From contig PWOA01000074.1 in assembly GCA_003564155.1 (NCBI GenBank), forward strand, positions 1 through 45,622: a stretch of 45,622 bases of DNA, written 5' to 3'. This DNA comes from Candidatus Cloacimonadota bacterium. Lineage in GTDB: Bacteria > Cloacimonadota > Cloacimonadia > Cloacimonadales > PWNZ01. Positions 7,989-16,691 of the stretch are shown in pieces; positions within the stretch are counted from its first letter, which is position 1; every line of letters begins with the position of its first letter. The translations under genes were made by a program, and so were the position numbers. Below the pieces are notes generated by a model. That model searched no databases, had not been told where the DNA came from, and was given only the letters and a program-made list of their open reading frames with translations.

Positions 7989-10352
7989 TTGATTAAAATA
8001 ATCATGATAATATCAATCATATCATCGATGGTGTTTCTTTCCGGAGAGGAAAGCGGTGTTGCAGATTTTTATTATACCAATGAAACAATGGTTGAACAAT
8101 TATTTAAATGGGAAAAAGAGAACCCCGATATTTTTGAAGTCAAACAAATCGGCTATTCTCAAGAGGATAGACTTCCGATTTATGCAGTCAAATTATCGAA
8201 TAATGTCAAGGTCAATGAAGATAAACCTGCAATCTTAATAGTTGGTAGTCTTCATGCGGAAGAGATAATCGGTACTGAAATAGTTATGCGACGTATTGAA
8301 AAACACTTGGCAGCACCTAATCATCCTAATACCAGACCATATCTAAACGAATTAGAATTATGGTTTATTCCAAATTTGAATCCGGAAGGATGGGAGGTTG
8401 TAACTGATGGTTTGGACGTATATTATAGAAAGAATAAAAGAGACAATACGGGTAGTGGAGAATTTGATTATATACCCGGAATGGGACATGACAAGGATGG
8501 GGTTGACTTAAATAGAAATTTCGACTTTAATTGGGTTCATGGAGATACTTTATTTGAGATTAGACCTGGAACTAATGAGCCCTATGACTATTATAGGGGC
8601 CCTTTTCCAATGTCCGAATCCGAAATTCTAGCATTACTGGCATTACTAGAAGAACAACATTTCGTATATTCTATTGTCTGGCATTCATCAAGATCGGGCA
8701 ACTTTTCTGAGAAAGTTTACCATTCTTTTAATCATGATGGCGTCTACAGATCCGTTGACTACGACTTAGCTCGATCTATTGGTAATAATTTTGCATCCAG
8801 AATCACTAAACTTGGAGATTCTTCAACTTATGAATCCTTAGATTCAGCCGGCAGAAACGGCTCTGCTCATGATTGGTTTTATAAGGAATATGGAACTATT
8901 CAACTTTTAGCGGAAACCGGTCCCCCCCGGAATATACAACCTGATGACTTTGATGTACTGATGGAAGTTGTAGAAGAGTGTTGGAAAGGAGAAGAATGGC
9001 TTTTTGATCGTGCGAGAAATGGTCATTTAGATAGAGCACCTATGCTCACCGGGCATGTTACCGATGCTGTTACGGGAGAACCCTTACAAGCAGAAGTAAT
9101 TGTTCATGAGAAACATGCCAATTACTTTACCCCTAGGCTTAGTGACGAGCTTTACGGGCGGTATTGGAGACCTTTACTAGCAGGCACATATACTGTTACC
9201 TTTCGTAAAGAAGGCTACGAAACAGTAACCTTAGAAAATGTCGTTGTAAATAATTCAAGCTGGTCAACCCGTAGTGTAAGTTTAGAGCCTTTAGCAAAAA
9301 CAGAGTTTTCGGGAACAGTGCTGTTAAACGACAATCCGGTAAATGCCGAAATAAGCATTCATAATTCTAAATGGGAACCGACTGCTATTTATACCGATAC
9401 GATTGAGGTTTTTAATGGATCATTCAGTTATAGTACTTGGGAAGGTTTAAAAGATATCGTAGTAATTGCTGAAGGAGCCTACCCCCACATCGAAACGATA
9501 AACCTTCAACCGGAGAATCATCAAGTTCAGATCATTCTTTCTGAAAAAGAAGTTATTTTTTCCGAGAATTGGGAGAACTCAACTGATCAATGGGTAGTTG
9601 ATGGACCTTGGGAAATTATTACCCCCCCCGATCGAAATGGTGAGAGAGTTATTATTGAAAGCTACGATTCCGCAAGGAATTTCTATGAACCTAATGCAGA
9701 TGTTAGTATAGTAACTACTCGTCCAATTGATTTGACAGATTATACTTCACCCGACCAAGAGATTCCCATGCTTTCTTTTTGGCAAAATCTTTATACAGTT
9801 TGGGATTTAGATTTCGTTTTTGTTGATGTTTCGACTGATCAAGAAGAATGGCATAATTTATATAATATGTCAGGACAATATGACTATTGGCATCCTGTTT
9901 ATATCTCCCTGGAATCTGTTATGGGTGAAAATGTCTATCTTAGATTTAGGCTTTTTGCCGACACACCAACCGGATCAACCAGACTAGTAGATCCAGGCTG
10001 GATGATCGACAATATTAAAGTCTTTTCAGGGTTAACCTCTTCAACAAATATCGAATTTGATATCATGGATAAAATACAGCCAGTAGTTACACTTAATCAG
10101 AATTATCCTAATCCGTTTAATCCGCAAACTACTATATCATTCTCTTTGTATAACAAAGATTTTCAAGATGCAAGTATTGCAATCTATAATATCAAGGGAG
10201 CATTAGTCGAGAATATTAAGCTTAATAATCATAATATTTCCAAAGGAAATGTTGTATGGAATGCTGAGAATAATTCATCCGGTGTTTATCTATACCAACT
10301 GATTTTAGACGGGAATATCTATCAAACAAGAAAATCTGTACTCATGAAATAG
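7989..10352 (+). CDS. Secreted M14 zinc carboxypeptidase with sorting domain
   Basis: It is a zinc metallocarboxypeptidase predicted to trim C-terminal residues from peptides outside the cell. From a TTG start with AAGGAG 7 bases upstream, a signal peptide (1 to about 18) leads into the M14 domain. Zinc ligands are H89 and E92 in SLHAEE, and H232 in VWHSS. The substrate-binding motif GVDLNRN is at 171-177 and the general base is E309 in LLAETG. A carboxypeptidase-regulatory-like beta domain follows (from VTDAVTGEPLQAEV). Then comes a jelly-roll-like region with a WMIDNI motif, and a final sorting domain with NQNYPNPFNPQT, GVYLYQL and KSVLMK. All catalytic residues are present. It shares architecture with the leftward gene at 31521-34043. 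Substrate specificity (A/B/E type) cannot be read. Confidence 0.93.
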   Translation: MIKIIMIISIISSMVFLSGEESGVADFYYTNETMVEQLFKWEKENPDIFEVKQIGYSQEDRLPIYAVKLSNNVKVNEDKPAILIVGSLHAEEIIGTEIVMRRIEKHLAAPNHPNTRPYLNELELWFIPNLNPEGWEVVTDGLDVYYRKNKRDNTGSGEFDYIPGMGHDKDGVDLNRNFDFNWVHGDTLFEIRPGTNEPYDYYRGPFPMSESEILALLALLEEQHFVYSIVWHSSRSGNFSEKVYHSFNHDGVYRSVDYDLARSIGNNFASRITKLGDSSTYESLDSAGRNGSAHDWFYKEYGTIQLLAETGPPRNIQPDDFDVLMEVVEECWKGEEWLFDRARNGHLDRAPMLTGHVTDAVTGEPLQAEVIVHEKHANYFTPRLSDELYGRYWRPLLAGTYTVTFRKEGYETVTLENVVVNNSSWSTRSVSLEPLAKTEFSGTVLLNDNPVNAEISIHNSKWEPTAIYTDTIEVFNGSFSYSTWEGLKDIVVIAEGAYPHIETINLQPENHQVQIILSEKEVIFSENWENSTDQWVVDGPWEIITPPDRNGERVIIESYDSARNFYEPNADVSIVTTRPIDLTDYTSPDQEIPMLSFWQNLYTVWDLDFVFVDVSTDQEEWHNLYNMSGQYDYWHPVYISLESVMGENVYLRFRLFADTPTGSTRLVDPGWMIDNIKVFSGLTSSTNIEFDIMDKIQPVVTLNQNYPNPFNPQTTISFSLYNKDFQDASIAIYNIKGALVENIKLNNHNISKGNVVWNAENNSSGVYLYQLILDGNIYQTRKSVLMK

Positions 10353-10476
10353 AGTGGAGCTTCTATTTGAACTTTTCAAGCTTAGTTTTTATCATACAAG
10401 TATATTAATTATTTTTGCTAACGACCTAGTAAGCACTAATATATTATAAATTAATGACCAAACAAATGGAGGATTT

Positions 10477-13400
10477 ATGAATAGATATATAGTTTTATTC
10501 TTAATGGTAATGATGATTTCGCTTTCCTTTGGCCTAAGCCAAGAGATCAGACAAGTCTCAGATAATACTGTGAATGTCAGAATAGACGCAGATTATCATT
10601 CCATTATATCTGCTCAAAGTAGTGACTGTCCTAACGAAAACGATCTTAGTGAAAATATTATTGTTAGAGATGGAACAGTGTCTCAAACAGTAGCTTTGTT
10701 AGCAGAAGAAATTGAGATAATAATAAATGAATTAGTTATCGGGATATACAATAAAGGAGGTGAACGAGTACAACAACAAACATTTAACTTACTATTAGAT
10801 ACAATGAATGACTTTGACAGAATATATCTTTCTAATAGTTTTGTCTTAAAGGATATGTATGGATTTAGTATCAATGCAGATTTGATTAAGGAAGATGGCG
10901 ATTATCACAGCTTGATAGAAACCGTTGATTATGATATCGTCGGTCATGGTCATCGATCAGCTCCTGAATCTATTTCCGATTCTTTTTTAGCCTCTTACAA
11001 AACATTAGCGGATAATTTTCGTAGCTCATATTTTATCAACCTTCCTTTTAAGCAGCCTAAATTACTTATAATCAGCCACGAAGGGCTAACAAATGCTCTG
11101 AGTCCCTTTATCCAGTGGAAGCAGGAGAAAGGTTTCGAAGTTACTGTTATCAATAAACAAGATATAGCAGATAATCCATCTAGTAGCCAAATCAGGGGAG
11201 CAATTCGCACCTATTATAACGACACAGACAATAAACCTGATTATCTACTTCTTTTAGGTAATGTTAGTGGTAACTATTCTTTACCTACTTTTTACTATTC
11301 TGACGGACAAGATAACCATGCTTCGGATTTGCCTTATACTGTTATAACCGGAAATGATTATTTCCCCAACATGCATGCCGGGAGAATTTCAATAGAATCA
11401 ACTTATGAGTTAGTGACAATCCTTAACAAAACAATTAATTATGAAAAAACACCATATATGACCGATACTGGTTGGATGGAAAGAGCCTTAATAGCGGCAG
11501 GTAACTATGCTACAACATTACCAATACCTATCACCCCTATCCTGACATCAAGATGGGTAGCTCAACTTTTTCATGAAGAAGGATATGATGATGTTATCGA
11601 GATATACTGGGAAGAAGGTGATGGTGGTTATGGAACTACTCAGATAGCAGATGCATTAAATAGAGGCGTGCAATTCGTCAATTACAGAGGTTGGGGTGAT
11701 GCCAATGGTTGGCACTTTCCTCGCTTCCACAGATCTCATTTAGGTCAGACAGATGGAGGTGCAATGTCTCCAATAGTAACTTCCTGGGTATGTAATACCG
11801 GAGACTTTGCAAATCAAGTTATTGATCCGAGCTTTGGAGAATATTGGGTCAAGATGGGAACACCAACATCTCCTAATGGTGCAGTAGCCTTTATCGGACC
11901 TTCCGATTTACACACAAGTACAGAGTTTAATAATGCCTTGTGTAGTGGTTTTCATTGGGGAGTTCAAAAGGAAGGAATAAGATCATTTGGAAGTGCTTCA
12001 TTGAGAAGCAAAATGGAAGTGTATAAAAACTACCCTCATAATCGTCGGCCTGGTGATTTTGTTGATCATTATTTCCATGTCTATAATATCCTTTCGGATC
12101 CTTCATTAAAAATGTGGGTGCTAATTCCTGACGAGATGAATATAAATATTCCCGACCAAATTTCAAGTGCTGCTTCTCATATAGAGTTTGATACCCCCGG
12201 ATTGGAAGGAGGTTATGTTACTCTAACCAGAGATAACGAAATTTATGATACTTATCGAATAGATGGTGATTATGTCTTTATTCCTTTGGACGGAGAAGAC
12301 AGTGAAGATATTTTCATAACTGTCTCGTGTGAAAACTACCTACCGGTTCAAAAGACTATTGAAGTAATTCCCGAAACAGGAATTGCAATGGATAGTTATA
12401 ATTTCGGTAATAACGACCTGCATCCTGGTGATGAGATTACACTCAACGTAACTTTTAAAAATTATAGTAATTCGGATATCAGTAATGTATCTGTTGAACT
12501 GTCAAGCCCCACAGAAGAATATGTTACTATCGTCGATGGATATGACGAACTAGATACTATCGCAGCTAATGATACAGCAGAAGGCAACTTTGTTTTCATT
12601 ATTTGTTCCGATTGCCCGAGAAATGAACCGATCCAATTGAGCTTAGCAATATCACCAACAGATAACCATGCAAAAATACAAACTATACTTGGTGGTCTTC
12701 TTTTTATTATAGACGATTATGAAGTCGAATCTGCCAATGAAATTCTTGATCCGGGAGAAACTGCCAATATCCAGGTCAATCTGACCAACCATGGTGAATT
12801 TGATGCAGCCAATCTCAAAGCTTATATAATATCCGGCTCAAATGCAGTAGAAGTTCAAGAAGAACCAGTCAATTTTGGTCATGTGCCTGTAGGCGGTTCA
12901 GCAAATGCCTCGTTCAGTGCAACTGCTTCAGCAGACGCATATACGGGTAGACAGGTTTATTTCCAGCTTGACTTTGTTGACGAAGATGGTTTAGTTACTA
13001 CAAGTTATTTTAATATAACAATCGGCGAGGTATCTAATACCGACCCGACTGGACCATGTCGATATGGCTATTATGCTTATGACAGTTTTGATGTTGATTA
13101 TGAGCATGCTCCAACCTATGAATGGATCAACATAGATCCCGAAAAGGGTGGACCGGGAGAAGATATGTGGCTTCATGATGACGGAACGGAAACATTTGAT
13201 CTTCCTTTCATATTCCAATATTATGGTGAGGATTATGATGAAATTTCAATTTGTTCAAATGGATGGGTGAGTTTAATTCCAACTTGGATGATAAACTTCC
13301 GTAACTGGTCTATTCCTTCTCCAATAAGTCCAAGAGGTATTATTGCACCTTTCTGGGATGATTTAAAAGGTAAACCGGACGTTGGAGATTCACTAAGAGT

Positions 13401-14031
13401 TGCCTGGTACCATGATGAAGTAAGTAATCGTTTCATCGTTACTTGGCTTGATGCTTACAACTGGGCTAATATTCACCCAACAGGACTTGAAAAAATGCAA
13501 CTGATCTTGGAGCCTCGTGAAGATAATGACGGTGATATCATATTTCAGTACCATACTGTATGGAATCAAAATCAAAACAGAAACTATAGTACCACAGGCA
13601 TCCAAAGTCCCTGCAATACAACCGGAATCGAGTATGCTTTCTTTAATAATTATCCTCGATCAGCTACACCAATTCAAGAAGGCCTTGCTATCAGATTTAC
13701 CACCGACCCACCAGACCATTATACTTCAGTTACGGATGTTATAAAACCATCCTTCGCGATTGATCTGAAACAGAATTACCCTAACCCATTCAACCCTGAT
13801 ACAGTTATCGAGTTTAGCTTATCAGAACCTACCTTAACAACTTTAGAAATCTATAACGTTAAAGGACAAAAGGTAAGAACACTGCTAAATAAAGAGTTGG
13901 TGTCAGGACGTCATCAGATTACTTGGGATGGTAAGGATCAGTACAATACTGAAGTTGGATCAGGCATATACTTATACAAATTAATTACACCTTCTCACAT
14001 AGAAACAAAACGGATGGTTTTAATTAAATAA
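10477..14031 (+). CDS. Gingipain-like C25 family secreted protein with sorting domain
   Basis: The signal peptide (1 to about 22) precedes a prodomain-like region and a C25 caspase-like fold (about 190-600). In it, YLLLLGNVSG, AGRISIES and FVNYRGWGDANGWH lead to VCNTGDF with the presumed nucleophile C439. In gingipain RgpB the catalytic His sits in a GHG motif 33 residues before the Cys. Here the residue 33 before C439 is W406 (GWG), so the usual His appears replaced. H413 lies close by. Immunoglobulin-like domains follow, including two CARDB-like modules (EVESANEILDPGET). Then comes an exported adhesive-type domain (DEISICSNGWVSL) and a sorting domain (QNYPNPFNPDT, GSGIYLYKL, KRMVLIK). GGAGG precedes the ATG, and a strong terminator follows at 14053. 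Confidence 0.88.
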   Translation: MNRYIVLFLMVMMISLSFGLSQEIRQVSDNTVNVRIDADYHSIISAQSSDCPNENDLSENIIVRDGTVSQTVALLAEEIEIIINELVIGIYNKGGERVQQQTFNLLLDTMNDFDRIYLSNSFVLKDMYGFSINADLIKEDGDYHSLIETVDYDIVGHGHRSAPESISDSFLASYKTLADNFRSSYFINLPFKQPKLLIISHEGLTNALSPFIQWKQEKGFEVTVINKQDIADNPSSSQIRGAIRTYYNDTDNKPDYLLLLGNVSGNYSLPTFYYSDGQDNHASDLPYTVITGNDYFPNMHAGRISIESTYELVTILNKTINYEKTPYMTDTGWMERALIAAGNYATTLPIPITPILTSRWVAQLFHEEGYDDVIEIYWEEGDGGYGTTQIADALNRGVQFVNYRGWGDANGWHFPRFHRSHLGQTDGGAMSPIVTSWVCNTGDFANQVIDPSFGEYWVKMGTPTSPNGAVAFIGPSDLHTSTEFNNALCSGFHWGVQKEGIRSFGSASLRSKMEVYKNYPHNRRPGDFVDHYFHVYNILSDPSLKMWVLIPDEMNINIPDQISSAASHIEFDTPGLEGGYVTLTRDNEIYDTYRIDGDYVFIPLDGEDSEDIFITVSCENYLPVQKTIEVIPETGIAMDSYNFGNNDLHPGDEITLNVTFKNYSNSDISNVSVELSSPTEEYVTIVDGYDELDTIAANDTAEGNFVFIICSDCPRNEPIQLSLAISPTDNHAKIQTILGGLLFIIDDYEVESANEILDPGETANIQVNLTNHGEFDAANLKAYIISGSNAVEVQEEPVNFGHVPVGGSANASFSATASADAYTGRQVYFQLDFVDEDGLVTTSYFNITIGEVSNTDPTGPCRYGYYAYDSFDVDYEHAPTYEWINIDPEKGGPGEDMWLHDDGTETFDLPFIFQYYGEDYDEISICSNGWVSLIPTWMINFRNWSIPSPISPRGIIAPFWDDLKGKPDVGDSLRVAWYHDEVSNRFIVTWLDAYNWANIHPTGLEKMQLILEPREDNDGDIIFQYHTVWNQNQNRNYSTTGIQSPCNTTGIEYAFFNNYPRSATPIQEGLAIRFTTDPPDHYTSVTDVIKPSFAIDLKQNYPNPFNPDTVIEFSLSEPTLTTLEIYNVKGQKVRTLLNKELVSGRHQITWDGKDQYNTEVGSGIYLYKLITPSHIETKRMVLIK

Positions 14032-14052
14032 TACTATCTTAATAGAACAAAT

Positions 14053-14090
14053 AAAAAAGGCATAGGCATTTAAGTTTATGCCTTTTTATT
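14053..14090 (+). terminator. Intrinsic terminator after the C25 gene
   Basis: AAAAAGGCATA (14054-14064) pairs with TATGCCTTTTT (14077-14087) across a 12-base loop, and the right arm ends in a T-rich tract. It lies 22 bases past the stop codon, which fits a Rho-independent terminator ending the sorting-domain gene run. Confidence 0.85.
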
Positions 14091-14265
14091 CTTGATATAC
14101 ACAAAGCTTTAGTATGTTGGAATTGAATCAATCGTAGCAATGATATCTGTATGATTTACCGAGTGAATATCATCTGAATCTTCTTACTTTTTATTTGACA
14201 AAATCGAACCTTTTCATCGTTTGTTAATTAGTTTAATTATTAAGAGAGTTTTTTAGAAAGATGTT

Positions 14266-14292
14266 TTGATAAGGATTGTAACTGGTTATAAT
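14266..14292 (+). promoter_or_regulatory. Candidate promoter for the M23 lipoprotein gene
   Basis: A perfect TATAAT at 14287-14292 is preceded by TTGATA at 14266-14271, with a short 15-base spacer, 44 bases before the first possible start. Spacing is below optimum, so confidence is limited. The rest of 14091-14336 is AT-rich, with a lone TTGACA at 14195 and nothing else I can name. Confidence 0.35.
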
Positions 14293-14336
14293 ATATGATT
14301 TTGCATTATCTTTGTTGATCTATTGAATACCTATAA

Positions 14337-15617
14337 ATGGATGTCATTAATGATAATATGGTAAAATATCTTAATTGTTTGTCGCTAATATTTTTAATTA
14401 TTGTTACTGCTTGTAAACAACCGGAAACAGTTGAAATACAGGAAGTAGATCCCTTTGATTACATAGGCGGAGTACTAGAATATGGAGAGACGTTGAATCA
14501 AGCTCTGCAAGCTAAAGGCATTGGGATGACTGCTCTGAATCCAGTTCTCAACGAGTTAACGAGTATTTATAACCTTAGAAGATCAATGCCCGAAGATAGT
14601 TTTCTCGTTAAAATAGATTCCTTAGACGTAATTCATGAACTAAAGTATTTTCCCATTAGAGATAAGATAAGAATTTTTTGCATACAAAGAGACACTTTAG
14701 GTGGATATTTTCCTAAAATAGACACACTTCAAGTCGAAAAAGTATTACGAAAAACCGAAGGAACTATATCCGGCTCCTTATACGCGTCATTAAGAGACTT
14801 TGGAGAAGGACCTTATTTAATTGGCAAATATACTGAAATATTTCAATGGGATATTGACTTTCTGATAGATCCTCGAGATGGTGATCGATTTAGTTTGGTT
14901 TATGAACAATATATGTTAGGCGACACTTTTGTTAAATACGGTGATATATTAGTTGCCGAATATGAGAGCAGAAACTACAATAAACGTGCTTATAGATTTG
15001 AAGTTAGTAAAGAAGGATATGCTAAATATTTTGATAATCAAGGAGGCTCTTTTCAAAAGGCATTTCTTAGATCTCCTTTGAACTATACTCGTATTACTTC
15101 ATATTTCTCCAAAGGTCGTTATCATCCCATCTTAAAAATTGTACGCCCTCATAATGGTGTCGATTATGCAGCTCCCACAGGGACACCTGTCGTTGCAGCA
15201 TCAGATGGAATAGTATCACATGTCGGCTGGAAAGGAGGACATCCAACCGTAAATGGCAGAAGTGGCGGATATGGTAAAACTGTCATGATTAGACATCCAA
15301 ATAATTATCAAACATTATATGGCCATTTAAGTCGTTACGCCTCCGGGATAAAAACCGGTCAAAGAGTTTCTCAGAATCAAGTCATAGGTTACGTTGGACA
15401 AACGGGTTTAGCAACAGGACCTCATCTTCATTACACTGTCTATTATCACGGAACAGCAATTGATCCATTACAAATGAAGAATGTTGCAGGACCTCCTGTT
15501 CCCGCATCAATGATGAAACATTTTGAAGAAGTAGTCACTAATTTTGATTATTTTATGGATGTCCCTAATGTAGAAGTGAAGATATCTTTACCTCTGGTAG
15601 CAAGGTATGAGCAATAA
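14337..15617 (+). CDS. M23 family peptidoglycan endopeptidase, lipoprotein
   Basis: It is a zinc endopeptidase expected to cut peptide crosslinks in peptidoglycan from the outer-membrane or periplasmic side. The N-terminus carries a lipoprotein signal (SLIFLIIVTAC, lipid Cys 26). ATG codons at 14337 and 14358 are both possible; the second gives the more usual signal length, and neither has a strong ribosome site. An OapA/LysM-like linker region (about 40-245) includes EYGETLNQALQAKGI. The M23 domain (about 250-390) has all the zinc and catalytic residues: H272 and D276 in HNGVDYAAP, H330 in LYGHLS, and H363/H365 in GPHLHY. Overall it resembles ShyA/MepM-type enzymes. It is transcribed ahead of the membrane cluster but separated from it by 141 bases. 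Confidence 0.93.
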   Translation: MDVINDNMVKYLNCLSLIFLIIVTACKQPETVEIQEVDPFDYIGGVLEYGETLNQALQAKGIGMTALNPVLNELTSIYNLRRSMPEDSFLVKIDSLDVIHELKYFPIRDKIRIFCIQRDTLGGYFPKIDTLQVEKVLRKTEGTISGSLYASLRDFGEGPYLIGKYTEIFQWDIDFLIDPRDGDRFSLVYEQYMLGDTFVKYGDILVAEYESRNYNKRAYRFEVSKEGYAKYFDNQGGSFQKAFLRSPLNYTRITSYFSKGRYHPILKIVRPHNGVDYAAPTGTPVVAASDGIVSHVGWKGGHPTVNGRSGGYGKTVMIRHPNNYQTLYGHLSRYASGIKTGQRVSQNQVIGYVGQTGLATGPHLHYTVYYHGTAIDPLQMKNVAGPPVPASMMKHFEEVVTNFDYFMDVPNVEVKISLPLVARYEQ

Positions 15618-15758
15618 TTTATAAGTCGTTTTAATTATCGTTAAGTAGGAATACTAAAGCATCAATGATTATATTATTTTAGGTAACTCTTGACATGAAA
15701 GACTAGTTGAGAGATTCGGTTCGAATATAGTGAACTAACTTGATCAAGGAGTTGTTAT

Positions 15759-16361
15759 ATGATTAATATTAGTGAAAGAAAGTGGTTTAGGTTTTTTGCT
15801 CCACTTTTCTTGGTAATAATGTTTGCTTCATCGCAACTGTTTTCATTTGCGACTGCACATATACCGGAAGACGAGGTATTGGAATATATAGTTGAGGATT
15901 TGTCAGTTGAAGATGTTCCTGATGATAATGGTACCGGTTTAGTTGTAAGTTGGAAACCGATAGGGGTTGAAGCAAGGATTATTGAATATCGGATTTATCG
16001 AGGTAGTACTCAAGATCAACTTTTTCTTATCGGAACTATCCCTGTAAATCCAGAAACCGGTTTTACCGGTGAAAAAGTTTTTTACCATGACAGTGGTTAC
16101 AATCTGCTGACAAATATCAATCGTCCCCGTGGCTTAAGGCAAGAAGATCAACAACCTGTAGACAGCCCAATTTACCAGTATGTACCCCGAGATTTGACGT
16201 TAACTGAACATAAGTTTGAAAACTACTCTACTTTAGCGGTTATCCCCAAAAAACAATTCTACTATAAAGCAGAAAAAATTGAGCTCTTTGAAGATGACGA
16301 AGGAGAAGATAGTAGTTTTTATGCCGGTTTTAAAGATCGTCAATTTCGGCAAGTACTCTAA
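15759..16361 (+). CDS. FN3 / DUF6754-like membrane protein, N-terminal part before an in-frame TAA
   Basis: From an ATG with a good AAGGAG 8 bases upstream, this part encodes a signal peptide or anchor (about 10-30) and the first half of a fibronectin type III-like domain. Examples are GLVVSWKP and IEYRIYRGSTQDQLFLIGTI. It ends at a TAA at 16359-16361, but the same frame continues open for 110 codons up to the ATG of the next piece and then for 673 more. The sequence right after the stop (QLRPNKEYFYTVIAVDQ) is the expected 'L.PN.eYfYtViAvD' strand of an FN3 domain. The two parts therefore plainly belong to one 984-codon gene. As written, the product would stop mid-domain. It is the first gene of a four-gene membrane cluster. 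Confidence 0.8.
   Translation: MINISERKWFRFFAPLFLVIMFASSQLFSFATAHIPEDEVLEYIVEDLSVEDVPDDNGTGLVVSWKPIGVEARIIEYRIYRGSTQDQLFLIGTIPVNPETGFTGEKVFYHDSGYNLLTNINRPRGLRQEDQQPVDSPIYQYVPRDLTLTEHKFENYSTLAVIPKKQFYYKAEKIELFEDDEGEDSSFYAGFKDRQFRQVL
16359..16361 (+). other. Single in-frame ochre stop splitting one long gene
   Basis: The TAA follows CTC and is followed by CAA TTA. The 330 bases from 16362 to 16691 are fully open in the same frame and encode FN3-type sequence. No frameshift or second stop occurs in the 784 codons after it. One substitution (for example CAA or AAA to TAA) explains it. Sequence error, recent nonsense mutation and read-through all remain possible. Confidence 0.85.
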
Positions 16362-16691
16362 CAATTAAGACCGAATAAAGAGTATTTTTATACAGTTATT
16401 GCAGTTGATCAAAGAAGAAGACTTTTCCCTCATGCACCTATAGTTTCAGGTATTCCCAGAGTCAATAGCCCTGAAAAACCTCGAAGAATAAGCCCTGTAT
16501 ATTTAGAGGATCTTCAAAAACTTCAATTTGAATGGTTACTACCCTTTATAACCAGCGGTATAGCTCAATCTAACCTTTATCTTCTTTCCAATGATGATGT
16601 TAACACCTTTAATCACTATATTGAGCAACTCGAGTTATTTGAAAATAATAGACTATTACAATTAGAAGATCCGGCAATAGAACCTTTTGAA

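Noticed and set aside
15711-15740. TTCGGTTCGAAT resembling a tRNA T-arm
   Set aside because: There is no matching acceptor stem, D-arm or anticodon arm around it, so it is not a tRNA.
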